Positions 22,648 through 30,315 of a stretch of 34,224 bases of DNA are shown in pieces. Under the pieces are notes generated by a model, which made no database searches, was not told the origin of the DNA, and worked only from the letters and a program-made list of their open reading frames with translations. The translations under genes and the position numbers were made by a program. The number at the start of each line of letters is the position of its first letter. Position 1 is the first letter of the stretch. Location of the stretch: positions 1-34,224 of the forward strand of contig CAZUMR010000066.1 in NCBI GenBank assembly GCA_964622075.1. The letters run 5' to 3'. The DNA comes from WAPX01 sp964622075. Its GTDB lineage: Archaea; Halobacteriota; Archaeoglobi; Archaeoglobales; Archaeoglobaceae.

Positions 22648-23598
22648 CTACTCCCCAATTTTTCTCCCGGTTAGTCTGATGAAGACATCTTCAAGATCCG
22701 GGGTCTTCATTCTCACAGCCTTAATCTTTCCTTCCCTGAACACATCTTCCCTGAACACCGAAAAAAGTTCGGGTATAATCTCATCTCCCCTGCTTGCCAG
22801 AATCATTAGTGATGTACCTCTCTGCACGACCTCTTTTACTCCACTCAATTTCTGCAGAGCTTTTATTCCGTCCTCAATTTCTCTGTCTTTGATATTCTTT
22901 AACTCCACGTATATCGTATCTTCTCCAAGCTCCCTCTTCAGCTCTTCAACTTCTCCTACCTTTACTATCTCTCCCCTGTCCATTATCGCAACAGTATCGC
23001 AGAGTTTTTCAGCTTCCTCTATGTAGTGCGTCGTCAGGAAAACAGTTACTCCACTATCCCTAAGCTTTTTCACGTACTCCCATATCTTCCTTCTCGCCTG
23101 AACGTCAAGCCCAAGAGTTGGCTCGTCGAGGAAGAGAACCTCGGGTTTGTGTATGAAAGCTCTTGCCATTTCAAGCCTCCTCTTCATACCACCGGAAAAC
23201 TTCTCGACAAGAACGTCACTCCATTTTTCAAGTCCAACAAGTTTAAGACTGTCATTTATTCTCTTTTTTCTCACCCTTTTTGGCATTCCATACAGCATGG
23301 CGTGAAACTCAAGGTTCTCTCTTGCTGTGAGTTTCGTGTCGAGAGCAGGCTCCTGAAAGACGACCCCTATCCTTTCCCTGACCTCAAGTTTCTCCTCAAC
23401 GCTGAAACCAGCAACTTCGGCGTAGCCAGAATCTGCTTTTAAAATCGTCGTGAGTATTGATGTGAGAGTTGTCTTTCCAGCACCGTTTGGACCGAGCAAA
23501 CCGAAGATTTCACCTCTTTTTACTTTAAATGAAACGCCCTTCAGGGCCTGAACTCCATTGTAGCTTTTGAAAACGTCCTTCACGATTACAGCGTGCAT
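22648..23598 (-). CDS. ABC transporter ATP-binding protein (DrrA-like)
   Basis: ATPase subunit for the permease downstream. The 316-aa sequence has Walker A GPNGAGKTT (about 36-44), Q-loop VVFQEPALD, signature FSGGMKRRLEMARA (about 135-148), Walker B VLFLDEPTLGLD, and the H-loop TTHYIEEAE. The C-terminal 90 residues form the extension of DrrA/CcmA-type exporters. Near the end an internal 15-bp tandem duplication (22731-22745/22746-22760, 13 of 15 identical) encodes the repeated VFRED-VFREG. Start ATG at 23598 gives the standard N-terminus. Confidence 0.95.
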   Translation of the reverse strand: MHAVIVKDVFKSYNGVQALKGVSFKVKRGEIFGLLGPNGAGKTTLTSILTTILKADSGYAEVAGFSVEEKLEVRERIGVVFQEPALDTKLTARENLEFHAMLYGMPKRVRKKRINDSLKLVGLEKWSDVLVEKFSGGMKRRLEMARAFIHKPEVLFLDEPTLGLDVQARRKIWEYVKKLRDSGVTVFLTTHYIEEAEKLCDTVAIMDRGEIVKVGEVEELKRELGEDTIYVELKNIKDREIEDGIKALQKLSGVKEVVQRGTSLMILASRGDEIIPELFSVFREDVFREGKIKAVRMKTPDLEDVFIRLTGRKIGE

Positions 23599-23733
23599 AT
23601 CCCGGGATTGATCCTACACTTTTTTACAGCTTTCCTTAACCCTGTTCCTTAGGTTTTTTATTTTGTTTTAGTTTAAATAGTTTAAATTTTTAAAACTTCT
23701 TAAATTTTTAAAACTTCGGGAAATCCTGAGAAC

Positions 23734-24204
23734 ATGCTGAGTCCGGTGGAGCTGTACGTAATCCTGCACCTTAAAAAAGCTGGAGTTGACTACGCAAAGA
23801 TGATGGCAAAGCTCACAGGTCTTCCCGTTGAAACAATTAACGATGCTGTATTCTCTCTCATGGAAAAAGGATTGCTTGAAAGGGACAGTGGAAGTGCCAT
23901 AAAGAGGAGCAGGGCGAGGTTCAAGAAAGCTCACGAAGTTCACAAGCATCACACGTACTACAAACTTACAAGAGAGGGGGAGCTGTTTGCAAGAAAGGTG
24001 GATGAGAGGTGGATGAGATCTTACTTCAGGAAAATTCTGGGTCAGGATATAATGCCGGAGCTTGTTGAATTGAGCAGGCATGGAAAGCTGAAATCAGAAA
24101 GTAAAGCAGAAAAGCTGAGAGAGATAGGTTTCCTGACAGATAAAGGTAGAAAGACAAAGTTTTTTCAGGCTTTCTGTTACGTTTCCGGGCTTTTTCAGCA
24201 GTAA
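23734..24204 (+). CDS. DUF2250 family protein (winged-helix-like)
   Basis: A 156-aa protein that fits the archaeal DUF2250 family. The N-terminal 60 residues form a winged-helix pattern (SPVELYVILHLKKAGVDYAKMMAKLTGLPVETINDAVFSLMEKGLLER). A conserved basic stretch follows, DSGSAIKRSRARFKKAHEVHKHHTYYKLTREGELFARKV, with three histidines that could bind metal. The C-terminal third is poorly conserved. A DNA- or RNA-binding regulator is likely, but no target is known. The AT-rich upstream region carries TTTAAAT-type elements. The stop codon overlaps the first copy of a minisatellite-like array. Confidence 0.78.
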   Translation: MLSPVELYVILHLKKAGVDYAKMMAKLTGLPVETINDAVFSLMEKGLLERDSGSAIKRSRARFKKAHEVHKHHTYYKLTREGELFARKVDERWMRSYFRKILGQDIMPELVELSRHGKLKSESKAEKLREIGFLTDKGRKTKFFQAFCYVSGLFQQ

Positions 24205-24260
24205 TGCAGGTAATGCGAGTAATGCGGATAATGCAGTCAATGCAGTAATGCAGTAATGCG
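24200..24260 (+). repeat. Minisatellite-like TAATGCAG array at the DUF2250 stop codon
   Basis: Seven imperfect copies of a 8-9-bp unit: GTAATGCAG, GTAATGCGA, GTAATGCGG, ATAATGCAG, TCAATGCAG, TAATGCAG, TAATGCG. The TAA in the first copy is the stop codon of the DUF2250 gene. The array is too short and regular in period to be CRISPR; it resembles a slippage-derived microsatellite. Confidence 0.93.
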
Positions 24261-24341
24261 AACCGGACAAATGTATCAAAAATATCGTCAAAATGCAGGT
24301 ACGAAAAGGTCTAAATATATCCTCGTTTTTAAAACGTTTGA

Positions 24342-25271
24342 ATGTTATCTTCGGCTGCGAACAACAGGTTAAGGGTGCTGTCTCTAAAGATACTTGACTT
24401 GCTCTGGTTTATAAATGAGCTTAGACCACCGTCTGAGATAGAAAAGAGAAAGAACACTCTCGAGTATTACCTTTCTAAAATCAGGGATGATCACGAGAGG
24501 GCTGAAACCCTGCTTGAAATAGGAAAACTTGAGTGCAGCACAGGAAAGAACGTGGATGCTGCGGGCAGGTTTTACGAGTGCCTCAGACTCTTCAGAAAAA
24601 CAGGAGACAGGCTGGGGGTGGGAAAGACACTTTACAGCATTGCTCTCCTTCACATAGAGAGAGGGAAGATTGAGAAGGCAGAAGAGGCTCTGAAAGAGTG
24701 TATGCAATTTGCTGAGGAGTGCGACAGTCCGTGGCTCAAGGCAAGCAGCTACGAGCTGATGGCGAGAATTCTGATGAAGAAGGGAGAAGTTGATGAGGCT
24801 GTTGAGAAAAGTCTGAAGGCTTTTGAGTTTTTCAGCATAGTTGGTGATGCTGAGGGCATGAGCAAAGCTCTCCAGAATGCGTGCATAGCCCTGATAAAGA
24901 AAGGTGAAATAGAAAGAGCTGTAGAGCTGCTGAGCAGGATAAGGGACATATGGAGGGACGAGGACGAGTGCAATTTTGTTCTCTCAAGCCTCCAGCTGGC
25001 AGCCCTTTTACTCTCTCTTGGCAGAATAGGTGAGGCCGAAAAAGTAATGAGCGAAGTTGATAGCGTTAGCTGTGAAAACAGCAGGCTTTCCGCTTTTGGA
25101 AATCTGATAAGAGCACTGATTCTTGCGAGTGCTGGTAAAAAAGATGAGGCGGTAGCTTTTGCTGAGAAGGGTAAGGCTGAGATAGAAGAGCTGTATCCAA
25201 AGAAGGACGCAAGGTATCAGATTGCGGGAGAAGTACTCAATGCTGTCAGGTATCTTGCTTCAGTTTTTTGA
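24342..25271 (+). CDS. Tetratricopeptide-repeat protein
   Basis: A 309-aa soluble protein with at least five to six TPR helix pairs, e.g. AETLLEIGKLECSTGKNVDAAGRFYECLRLFRKTGD, GKTLYSIALLHIERGKIEKAEEALKECMQFAEEC, ASSYELMARILMKKGEVDEAVEKSLKAFEFF and ACIALIKKGEIERAVELLSRI. The first 40 residues (LRVLSLKILDLLWFINELRPPSEIEKRKN) form a preceding helix. TPRs act as protein-protein scaffolds; no partner can be deduced. A TATA-like CTAAATATAT (about 24311-24320) lies at leaderless distance from the ATG. Confidence 0.85.
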   Translation: MLSSAANNRLRVLSLKILDLLWFINELRPPSEIEKRKNTLEYYLSKIRDDHERAETLLEIGKLECSTGKNVDAAGRFYECLRLFRKTGDRLGVGKTLYSIALLHIERGKIEKAEEALKECMQFAEECDSPWLKASSYELMARILMKKGEVDEAVEKSLKAFEFFSIVGDAEGMSKALQNACIALIKKGEIERAVELLSRIRDIWRDEDECNFVLSSLQLAALLLSLGRIGEAEKVMSEVDSVSCENSRLSAFGNLIRALILASAGKKDEAVAFAEKGKAEIEELYPKKDARYQIAGEVLNAVRYLASVF

Positions 25272-25300
25272 TTCAGTTTTTTGATTTAGCTTTTTGAATG
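25258..25300 (+). repeat. TTCAGTTTTTTGA tandem repeat at the TPR gene stop codon
   Basis: TTCAGTTTTTTGA (25259-25271, the TGA being the stop) is followed by TTCAGTTTTTTGA and the degenerate TTTAGCTTTTTGA and ATGATTTTTGA. Three to four copies of a 13-bp unit. Confidence 0.9.
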
Positions 25301-25337
25301 ATTTTTGAAAATGATGGAGTAAAAAATGGTGAGAGTA

Positions 25338-25385
25338 AAAAATCTGAAATCTCTGAAATCGAAGATTGAGGATTGAGGATTGAGG
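25338..25385 (+). repeat. GATTGAG repeat adjacent to the purM stop codon
   Basis: AAATCTGAAATCTCTGAAATCGAA (irregular 8-10-bp repeats) followed by GATTGAG three times (25366-25385), ending immediately before the minus-strand purM stop codon (25386). Confidence 0.8.
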
Positions 25386-26387
25386 CTATCCTACTTTCAG
25401 ATCTCTGACGTAAACTTCTCCACTTTCGCTGCTCTCAATTCTGCCCACTATTCTGCCGTCTGTTTTACCGCTCCTTTCAAGTTTTCTGGCCTCCTCCTCA
25501 CTCATAATCAGAGCGAAGCCCATACCCATGTTGAATGTTCTGTACATTTCATCTTCCTCGACATTTCCAAGCTCCTGAATCACCCTGAAAATCTTCTGGG
25601 GTTTCAGCGGTCTGTCTATGACGTACTTCATTTTCTTTAGCCTTAGAAGGTTGAGAAGTCCACCTCCTGTGATGTGAGCCATCCCCTTTATTTCAAACTC
25701 TTTCAGCAAATCCAGAACTTCAGTGTATATTCTTGTGGGTTTCAGAATTTCCTCTCCGTAACTCAGTCCATTTTCGAATTCCTCAGTGTAGTCAATTCCT
25801 GCTTTTTCAAGGACTTTTCTCACAAGAGTAAGTCCGTTGCTGTGGATACCGCTGCTTGGGATACCGAATATGACATCTCCTTCCTCTATTCTCTCACCCG
25901 TTATGAGTTCTTCCTTCCTTGCCACTCCTATAGCTGTTCCGGCAAGATCGAAACCTCTCACCATGTCTGGTAAGGTGGCTGTTTCTCCGCCTACAAGCGT
26001 TATATCTGCTATTTCACACCCTTTTTCGAGACCTTTTGCTATTTCAGCCATTATTTTTTCATCCGGTTTCTCTATTGCCACGTAATCGACCATTGCTATC
26101 GGTTGAGAACCCACAGCTATGAGGTCGTTCACGTTCATAGCGACGCAGTCTATTCCCACCGTGTCGAACTTTCCGAGTTTTTCGGCCACGAGGATTTTGC
26201 TGCCGACGCCGTCGGTCGTTATTGTGATCAAAAGGTCACACAGGGGCAGGAGAGTTACCGCACTTGCGTAGTGGTTTGTGAGAACGGGCTCACCCAGCCC
26301 CTTTCTTATATGTTTTATTACTGAAGTTAGAGCTTTTACAGCCCTTTCCTCCTGTTTTATATCAACTCCTGCATCAGCATACTTCAT
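25386..26387 (-). CDS. purM: Phosphoribosylformylglycinamidine cyclo-ligase (AIR synthetase) PurM
   Basis: PurM converts FGAM with ATP to AIR in purine synthesis. The 333-aa protein begins MKYADAGVDIKQEERAVKAL and has the family landmarks ITTDGVGSKILVAEKLGKFDTVGIDCVAMNVNDLIAVGSQPIAMVDYVA (about 55-103), VGGETATLPDMV, GIPSSGIHSNGLTLVRKVL and GMAHITGGGLLNLLRL. The length is normal. It is transcribed singly, with AT-rich flanks; the 150-bp gap to ilvH on the same strand holds runs of TTTAAAT and ATCTAAAAATTT-type repeats. Confidence 0.96.
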   Translation of the reverse strand: MKYADAGVDIKQEERAVKALTSVIKHIRKGLGEPVLTNHYASAVTLLPLCDLLITITTDGVGSKILVAEKLGKFDTVGIDCVAMNVNDLIAVGSQPIAMVDYVAIEKPDEKIMAEIAKGLEKGCEIADITLVGGETATLPDMVRGFDLAGTAIGVARKEELITGERIEEGDVIFGIPSSGIHSNGLTLVRKVLEKAGIDYTEEFENGLSYGEEILKPTRIYTEVLDLLKEFEIKGMAHITGGGLLNLLRLKKMKYVIDRPLKPQKIFRVIQELGNVEEDEMYRTFNMGMGFALIMSEEEARKLERSGKTDGRIVGRIESSESGEVYVRDLKVG

Positions 26388-26543
26388 GTTTTCCGGGTAG
26401 GTGGTTCGTTAATAAGGGTTTTTAGAAGGTTTTTAGAATTCTGATGGGTTGAAATGCTGGAATTGTGGTAAATATTTAAATAAAGATTTGAATAAAATTG
26501 TGGATTAATCTAAAAATTTAATCTAAAAATCTAAAAATTAAAA

Positions 26544-27041
26544 TTAACGAGCCCCAACCTCAACCACTCTGCTACCCCTCGCCATCGAAACAACGCCAGT
26601 CTTGACGAACTCCTTTATGCCGTACTGTCTCATCAGGTTGGTGAAAGCGTCAATCTTGTCCTCATCTCCCGTTATCTCTATGATCAGACTATCTCTTGCA
26701 ACATCAACTATCCTTGCCCTGAATATGTTGGCAATCTCTATTATTTCTCCCCTGTTCTCTGCAGTTGCGGCAACTTTTATCAAAGCGAGTATCCTGTTAA
26801 CACTGTTCTCACTCAAATCACTTACTTTTATGACCTCTATCAGTTTGTTTAGCTGTTTTATAACCTGCTCTACAGTCTTCTCATCTCCATTCACAACTAT
26901 CGTCATCCTCGAAATATCCTCTCTCTCCGTAGTTCCAACTGCAAGACTGTCTATGTTAAAGCCTCTCCTTCTGAAAAGAGATGAAACCCTTGCAAGAACT
27001 CCGGGCTTGTTTTCAACAAGAACGGCTATAACGTGCTTCAT
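26544..27041 (-). CDS. ilvH: Acetolactate synthase regulatory subunit IlvH
   Basis: The small subunit confers feedback control on acetolactate synthase, the first step of valine/leucine and isoleucine synthesis. The 165-aa product starts MKHVIAVLVENKPGVLARVSSLFRRRGFNIDSLAVGTTE, a typical ACT domain with valine-binding loop, followed by the second ACT-like half (LIKVAATAENRGEIIEIANIFRARIVDV). I chose the ATG at 27041 since a GGGGTGG site lies about 5-9 nt upstream; the in-frame GTG at 27050 is part of that site. It follows ilvB by 13 bp. Confidence 0.95.
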   Translation of the reverse strand: MKHVIAVLVENKPGVLARVSSLFRRRGFNIDSLAVGTTEREDISRMTIVVNGDEKTVEQVIKQLNKLIEVIKVSDLSENSVNRILALIKVAATAENRGEIIEIANIFRARIVDVARDSLIIEITGDEDKIDAFTNLMRQYGIKEFVKTGVVSMARGSRVVEVGAR

Positions 27042-27054
27042 CTTCTCCACCCCT

Positions 27055-28722
27055 TCAATACTCCTCGTCTATAATTTCCTTCAAAGAAGCTCCTGCTGGC
27101 ACCATTGGATAGACGTTCTCAAGCCTCTCAACTCTGAAGTCTATGACCACAGGCAGGTCTATCTCGAAAGCCTCCTTCAAAGCATCCTCGACCTCTGAAG
27201 GTTTCTCAACCGTCATGCCTACAGCTCCGAATCCCTCGGCTATTCTTTCAAAGCTCATCTCTCTGCACCTGAGGCACGTTTCCGAATACCTTTCGTCGTA
27301 GAACAGTTCCTGCCACTGTCTGACCATTCCAAGGAACATGTTGTTGAGTATGCAGACCTTTACAGGAATCCTGTAGTCAACGCACGTTGCGAGTTCCTGA
27401 ATGTTCATCATAAAGCTGCCATCTCCTGCTATGTCAACCACAGTCTTATCCGGGAAGGCAACCTGAGCACCTATTGCTGCCGGGAATCCGAACCCCATCG
27501 TTCCAAGCCCACCGCTTGATATAAACTGTCTTGCCCTCTTAACCTTGAAAAACTGAGCAGCCCACATCTGGTTCTGTCCAACTTCCGTTGCAACTATCGC
27601 ATCTGGCTTGAGCTCGTATATCTTTTCTATGACGTACTGTGGTCTGAGCTTTCCATCGTCTTTCCTGTATTTTAAAGGATACTTGTTTCTCCACTCGTTT
27701 ACCTTGTCTTCCCATTCCTTCCTCTGTTTGTACTTGACGTATCTCACAAGCTCACTCAGAACGAGCTTTGCATCTCCGACTATAGGCACGTCAACCCTGA
27801 CGTTTTTCCCTATCTCAGCCGGGTCAACATCTATGTGTATTATTTTTGCATAGGGTGCAAATTCTGAAACTTTTCCTGTAGTTCTATCGCTGAAACGGCA
27901 GCCAACGGCTATAACGAGGTCGGACTCCATTATTGTGTAGTTCGCGTACTTGGAACCGTGCATTCCTATAAATCCAAGGCACAGCGGGTGAGTTTCGGGA
28001 ATTGCACCTTTTCCCATTAGAGTTGTTACGACAAATGCTGGTATTGTTTCCGCCAGTTTTCTGAGCTCTTCTCCAGCGTTTGATAGAATAACTCCTCCTC
28101 CTGCAAGTATAACTGGCCTTTCACTCTTCATTATCAGTTCGGCTGCCTTCTTTATCTGCTTTGGATGACCTTTGAGCTTGGGTTTGTAACCTGGCAGCTC
28201 TATCTCTGGCGGGTAGTCGTACTCTATATCCGCAACTGTCACATCTTTTGGCAGGTCAATCAAAACCGGCCCGGGCCTGCCAGTGGAGGCTATGTGGAAA
28301 GCCTCTCTGACTATCTTCAGCAGCTCATCTGGATCTGTTGCGAGGTAGTTGTGTTTCGTTATCGGCATGGTTATTCCGGTTGTATCTGCTTCCTGAAAAG
28401 CATCGTTTCCTATCATGCTCCTTGGAACTTGCCCCGTCATGACGACGAGGGGAGAAGAGTCCATGTATGCCGTTGCTATTCCCGTAACAGTGTTCGTCGC
28501 TCCCGGACCGGATGTGGCAAAGGCAACTCCCGTTTTTCCTTTAGCTCTGGCGTATCCATCTGCCGCATGAACAGCTGCCTGTTCGTGCCTTGTCAGTATG
28601 TGCTCTATGTTTGAGTCATAAAGGGCGTCGTAAACCTCTATTATTGCTCCGCCCGGTATCCCGAATATATGCTCGACACCTTCCTGCTCCAAAGCCCTGA
28701 CGATAGCGTCTGCAGCCCTCAT
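27055..28722 (-). CDS. ilvB: Acetolactate synthase catalytic subunit IlvB
   Basis: ThDP/FAD enzyme condensing pyruvate with pyruvate or 2-oxobutyrate. The 555-aa product has the ThDP glutamate motif FGIPGGAIIEVYDALYDSNIEHILTRHEQAAVHAADGYARAKG near the N-terminus, FATSGPGATN, VLIDLPKDV, the ThDP-magnesium motif GDGSFMMNIQELATCVDYRIPVKVCILNN, and GMVRQWQELFY. The ATG at 28722 is preceded by AAAGGTGG and matches family starts; an upstream frame start at 28740 adds six residues. Forms an operon with ilvH. A structured region lies 60-110 nt upstream (28784-28829) and could regulate it. Confidence 0.97.
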   Translation of the reverse strand: MRAADAIVRALEQEGVEHIFGIPGGAIIEVYDALYDSNIEHILTRHEQAAVHAADGYARAKGKTGVAFATSGPGATNTVTGIATAYMDSSPLVVMTGQVPRSMIGNDAFQEADTTGITMPITKHNYLATDPDELLKIVREAFHIASTGRPGPVLIDLPKDVTVADIEYDYPPEIELPGYKPKLKGHPKQIKKAAELIMKSERPVILAGGGVILSNAGEELRKLAETIPAFVVTTLMGKGAIPETHPLCLGFIGMHGSKYANYTIMESDLVIAVGCRFSDRTTGKVSEFAPYAKIIHIDVDPAEIGKNVRVDVPIVGDAKLVLSELVRYVKYKQRKEWEDKVNEWRNKYPLKYRKDDGKLRPQYVIEKIYELKPDAIVATEVGQNQMWAAQFFKVKRARQFISSGGLGTMGFGFPAAIGAQVAFPDKTVVDIAGDGSFMMNIQELATCVDYRIPVKVCILNNMFLGMVRQWQELFYDERYSETCLRCREMSFERIAEGFGAVGMTVEKPSEVEDALKEAFEIDLPVVIDFRVERLENVYPMVPAGASLKEIIDEEY

Positions 28723-28761
28723 AAAACCACCTTTAAACAAAGAATTAATTTATTTACTGTA

Positions 28762-28829
28762 CGGCAATTACGCCGATAGATACGGCTACCGGCAAGAGGA
28801 GAATAGTCCTGCACCTCAAACCGGTAGCC
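28762..28829 (-). promoter_or_regulatory. Paired hairpins upstream of ilvB (possible leader or terminator)
   Basis: GGCTACCGG (28784-28792) and CCGGTAGCC (28821-28829) form a perfect 9-bp inverted repeat around a 28-nt loop, inside which GAGG (28796-28799) and CCTC (28814-28817) can also pair. A second small hairpin CGGC-N6-GCCG lies at 28762-28775. On the minus strand the element is between the fdhD-like stop (28872) and the ilvB start (28722). Either a terminator for the former or a structured leader for ilvBH; no known riboswitch was recognised. Confidence 0.6.
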
Positions 28830-28871
28830 ATGCTCTGGCAAAACTCAATCAGTTTTAAATAATTTTTGGTT

Positions 28872-29489
28872 TTAAATTACCAGGTCAACGTTAACAGCCA
28901 CACCGGTTGCGAAAGAGACAGCTCCAACTCCACTCTTAAGGCACATGTCTATCGCAGAGTCAAAGATGGCTGCTTTGGAAACTATTAAATTCACACCTGC
29001 CCTGCTGCACATCTCGACAATACTCCTTGAAATTCTTCCTGAAAAAACGATGTAGTATCCTTCCATCGCACCCCTGAGAATGGCCCCACCTATCACCTTG
29101 GCAAGCACGCAGTGCCTGCTAACATCGTAGCTCCTTGCTATAACTTCTCCATTCCTTATAGCTACAGCTATGTGGTATCCTCTCGTTTTTCTGTACTCTT
29201 TAACGTCAAGTAAGTCAAGGCTCTCCTCAAGCTCCTTCAGGTTTAGTTTCTCCGTTAGTTTCTCCAACCGTTTTGGCCTGCTAACGAGCTTGCTGGCTGT
29301 AACCTCTACCTCTCTATCCCTCACATCAACTCTCCTGACATTGCACAGCCCGAACTTTGTAGCTGCCACTCCAGCACCTAACTCTTTCAGCATACATGGC
29401 GTGCATAGTAGGGTAACCTCTTCTCCGTTAACTCTCACCTTTACAGTGTCCTCTCTTGCAACCTCCATTTTTTTGAACCTCTTTATCAC
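28872..29489 (-). CDS. FdhD-family protein (formate dehydrogenase accessory sulfurtransferase-like)
   Basis: FdhD transfers sulfur to the molybdenum/tungsten cofactor of formate dehydrogenase. The C-terminal half is diagnostic: VIARSYDVSRHCVLAKVIGGAILRGAMEGYYIVFSGRISRSIVEMCSRAGVNLIVSKAAIFDSAIDMCLKSGVGAVSFATG. The N-terminal strand-rich half (VNGEEVTLLCTPCMLKELGAGVAATKFG) matches the TPGDLEDLAVGFL region, but TPG reads TPC. At 205 aa it is shorter than the usual 250-280, and the C-x2-C loop in the middle of the bacterial protein is not visible. It may be a divergent form with altered sulfur chemistry. No formate dehydrogenase gene is adjacent. Confidence 0.85.
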   Translation of the reverse strand: MIKRFKKMEVAREDTVKVRVNGEEVTLLCTPCMLKELGAGVAATKFGLCNVRRVDVRDREVEVTASKLVSRPKRLEKLTEKLNLKELEESLDLLDVKEYRKTRGYHIAVAIRNGEVIARSYDVSRHCVLAKVIGGAILRGAMEGYYIVFSGRISRSIVEMCSRAGVNLIVSKAAIFDSAIDMCLKSGVGAVSFATGVAVNVDLVI

Positions 29490-29770
29490 GCTGGCCAGAA
29501 TTTTAACACTATTTTTAATGCTTTGCCTCTGACGTATTCGATGCTATTCCTTCATCACTCAACTCTCACATTTCTGGCATTTCATTGACACTCTTTGTCC
29601 ATGCATACCTTAATTTGAGTATTTTTACTTATGTATCATCTTGAATTATCTTTACTTTTAGGAAGTTATTTTAGAAGTTTTTAATTATTTTAATTTAATT
29701 TTAAATTTGAATAATATTATGTTCTAACAAACTCTATTTTAGTTTTTTATTATTTAAATTAATAAAATTT

Positions 29771-29809
29771 CCAGATTATTTTGTTCCACAAAATATGGAA
29801 TAAATCTGG
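29771..29809. repeat. Nested palindrome
   Basis: CCAGATT (29771-29777) pairs with AATCTGG (29803-29809), and inside it ATTTTG (29778-29783 region) pairs with CAAAAT (29789-29794) and TTCCA (29784-29788) with TGGAA (29796-29800). Several alternative hairpins share the same 39 nt. A TTTCGG/CCGAAA hairpin with a 4-nt loop follows at 29810-29825. Confidence 0.75.
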
Positions 29810-29970
29810 TTTCGGTTTACCGAAATTTGAGGAATTTGGAGTCTCAGCCATTACAAAAATTGTAGGAATATAGGGGTTGCTGTGTGTTCAAGGGGGGGTA
29901 AGTGCAGAAAACCGTGGGGTTGATGGTGGGGAGAGTTGTAGGGCAAAATCCATTACCATATTTTGTGGAA
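29784..29970. repeat. 15-bp perfect inverted repeat flanking a G-rich island
   Basis: TTCCACAAAATATGG (29784-29798) and its exact reverse complement CCATATTTTGTGGAA (29956-29970) bound a 157-bp segment that holds most of the G tracts. The arrangement looks like two opposed protein-binding sites (as in origins) or terminal inverted repeats of a small non-autonomous element; I saw no target-site duplication. Confidence 0.9.
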
Positions 29971-30069
29971 TACACAGCTCTTCAACTGGCAGACACCGTT
30001 TAATTTCTGAGTAGTATTATTAATTTACTAAATTTTAATTTTTATTATTTTTTAATATTATTTAACATA

Positions 30070-30117
30070 CTAAATAGAACTAATTTTAGGTAATTTTATT
30101 ATTTTAGTTCTATTTAG
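30070..30117. repeat. 14-bp perfect inverted repeat (hairpin)
   Basis: CTAAATAGAACTAA (30070-30083) and TTAGTTCTATTTAG (30104-30117) are exact reverse complements separated by 20 A/T-rich bases. It could extrude as a cruciform or form a stem-loop in RNA. Confidence 0.92.
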
Positions 30118-30246
30118 CTGTTTTATTTAATTTTTAAAATCAAATTGAATTATAATAATATCCGAATATTAACAACACACGTGAGAGTTTGAGCATGCAG
30201 AATTTAAAATTTAAAATTTATATGTCATTAAATTTATTTTGCTAAA

Positions 30247-30304
30247 CGGTCGTAAGTTAACACAGGGTTAAAAACGGCAATGCTTATATTCTGGCCGGTC
30301 GTAA
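30247..30304. promoter_or_regulatory. Direct GGTCGTAA repeats and TATA box upstream of the hypothetical/TSUP pair
   Basis: GGTCGTAA occurs at 30248-30255 and 30297-30304, 49 bp apart. CTTATATTC (about 30283-30291) lies between them, about 27-30 nt before the ATG at 30316, as expected for a leaderless promoter. The repeats flank the TATA box, so they may be operator half-sites. Confidence 0.4.
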
Positions 30305-30315
30305 AAATCGGTCAA

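Larger units (their letters stand above)
29490..30315. other. Gene-poor, very AT-rich divergent region with structured core
   Basis: About 825 bp without a supported gene between divergent fdhD-like and hypothetical genes. Flanking segments (29640-29770 and 30000-30240) are mostly A/T. A central island (about 29810-30000) is much richer in G, with G tracts at 29873-29876, 29892-29898, 29916-29919, 29928-29931 and 29941-29943, all on the plus strand. It contains a 15-bp inverted repeat pair, a 39-nt nested palindrome and a 14-bp hairpin (listed separately). The region could be an origin, a non-coding RNA gene or a mobile-element remnant; none is proved. Confidence 0.6.

Noticed and set aside
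24200..24260. CRISPR-like array
   Set aside because: The unit is only 8-9 bp with no spacers, and it overlaps a stop codon; it is a simple tandem repeat.
29873..29943. Canonical G-quadruplex
   Set aside because: The loops between G tracts are 8-17 nt, longer than usual, so a stable quadruplex is not predicted with confidence.
29784..29970. Insertion sequence
   Set aside because: No transposase frame and no target-site duplication; kept only as an alternative for the inverted repeat.
29490..30279. Degraded protein gene
   Set aside because: No frame of useful length shows family motifs, and the base composition is far more AT-rich than the genes around it.
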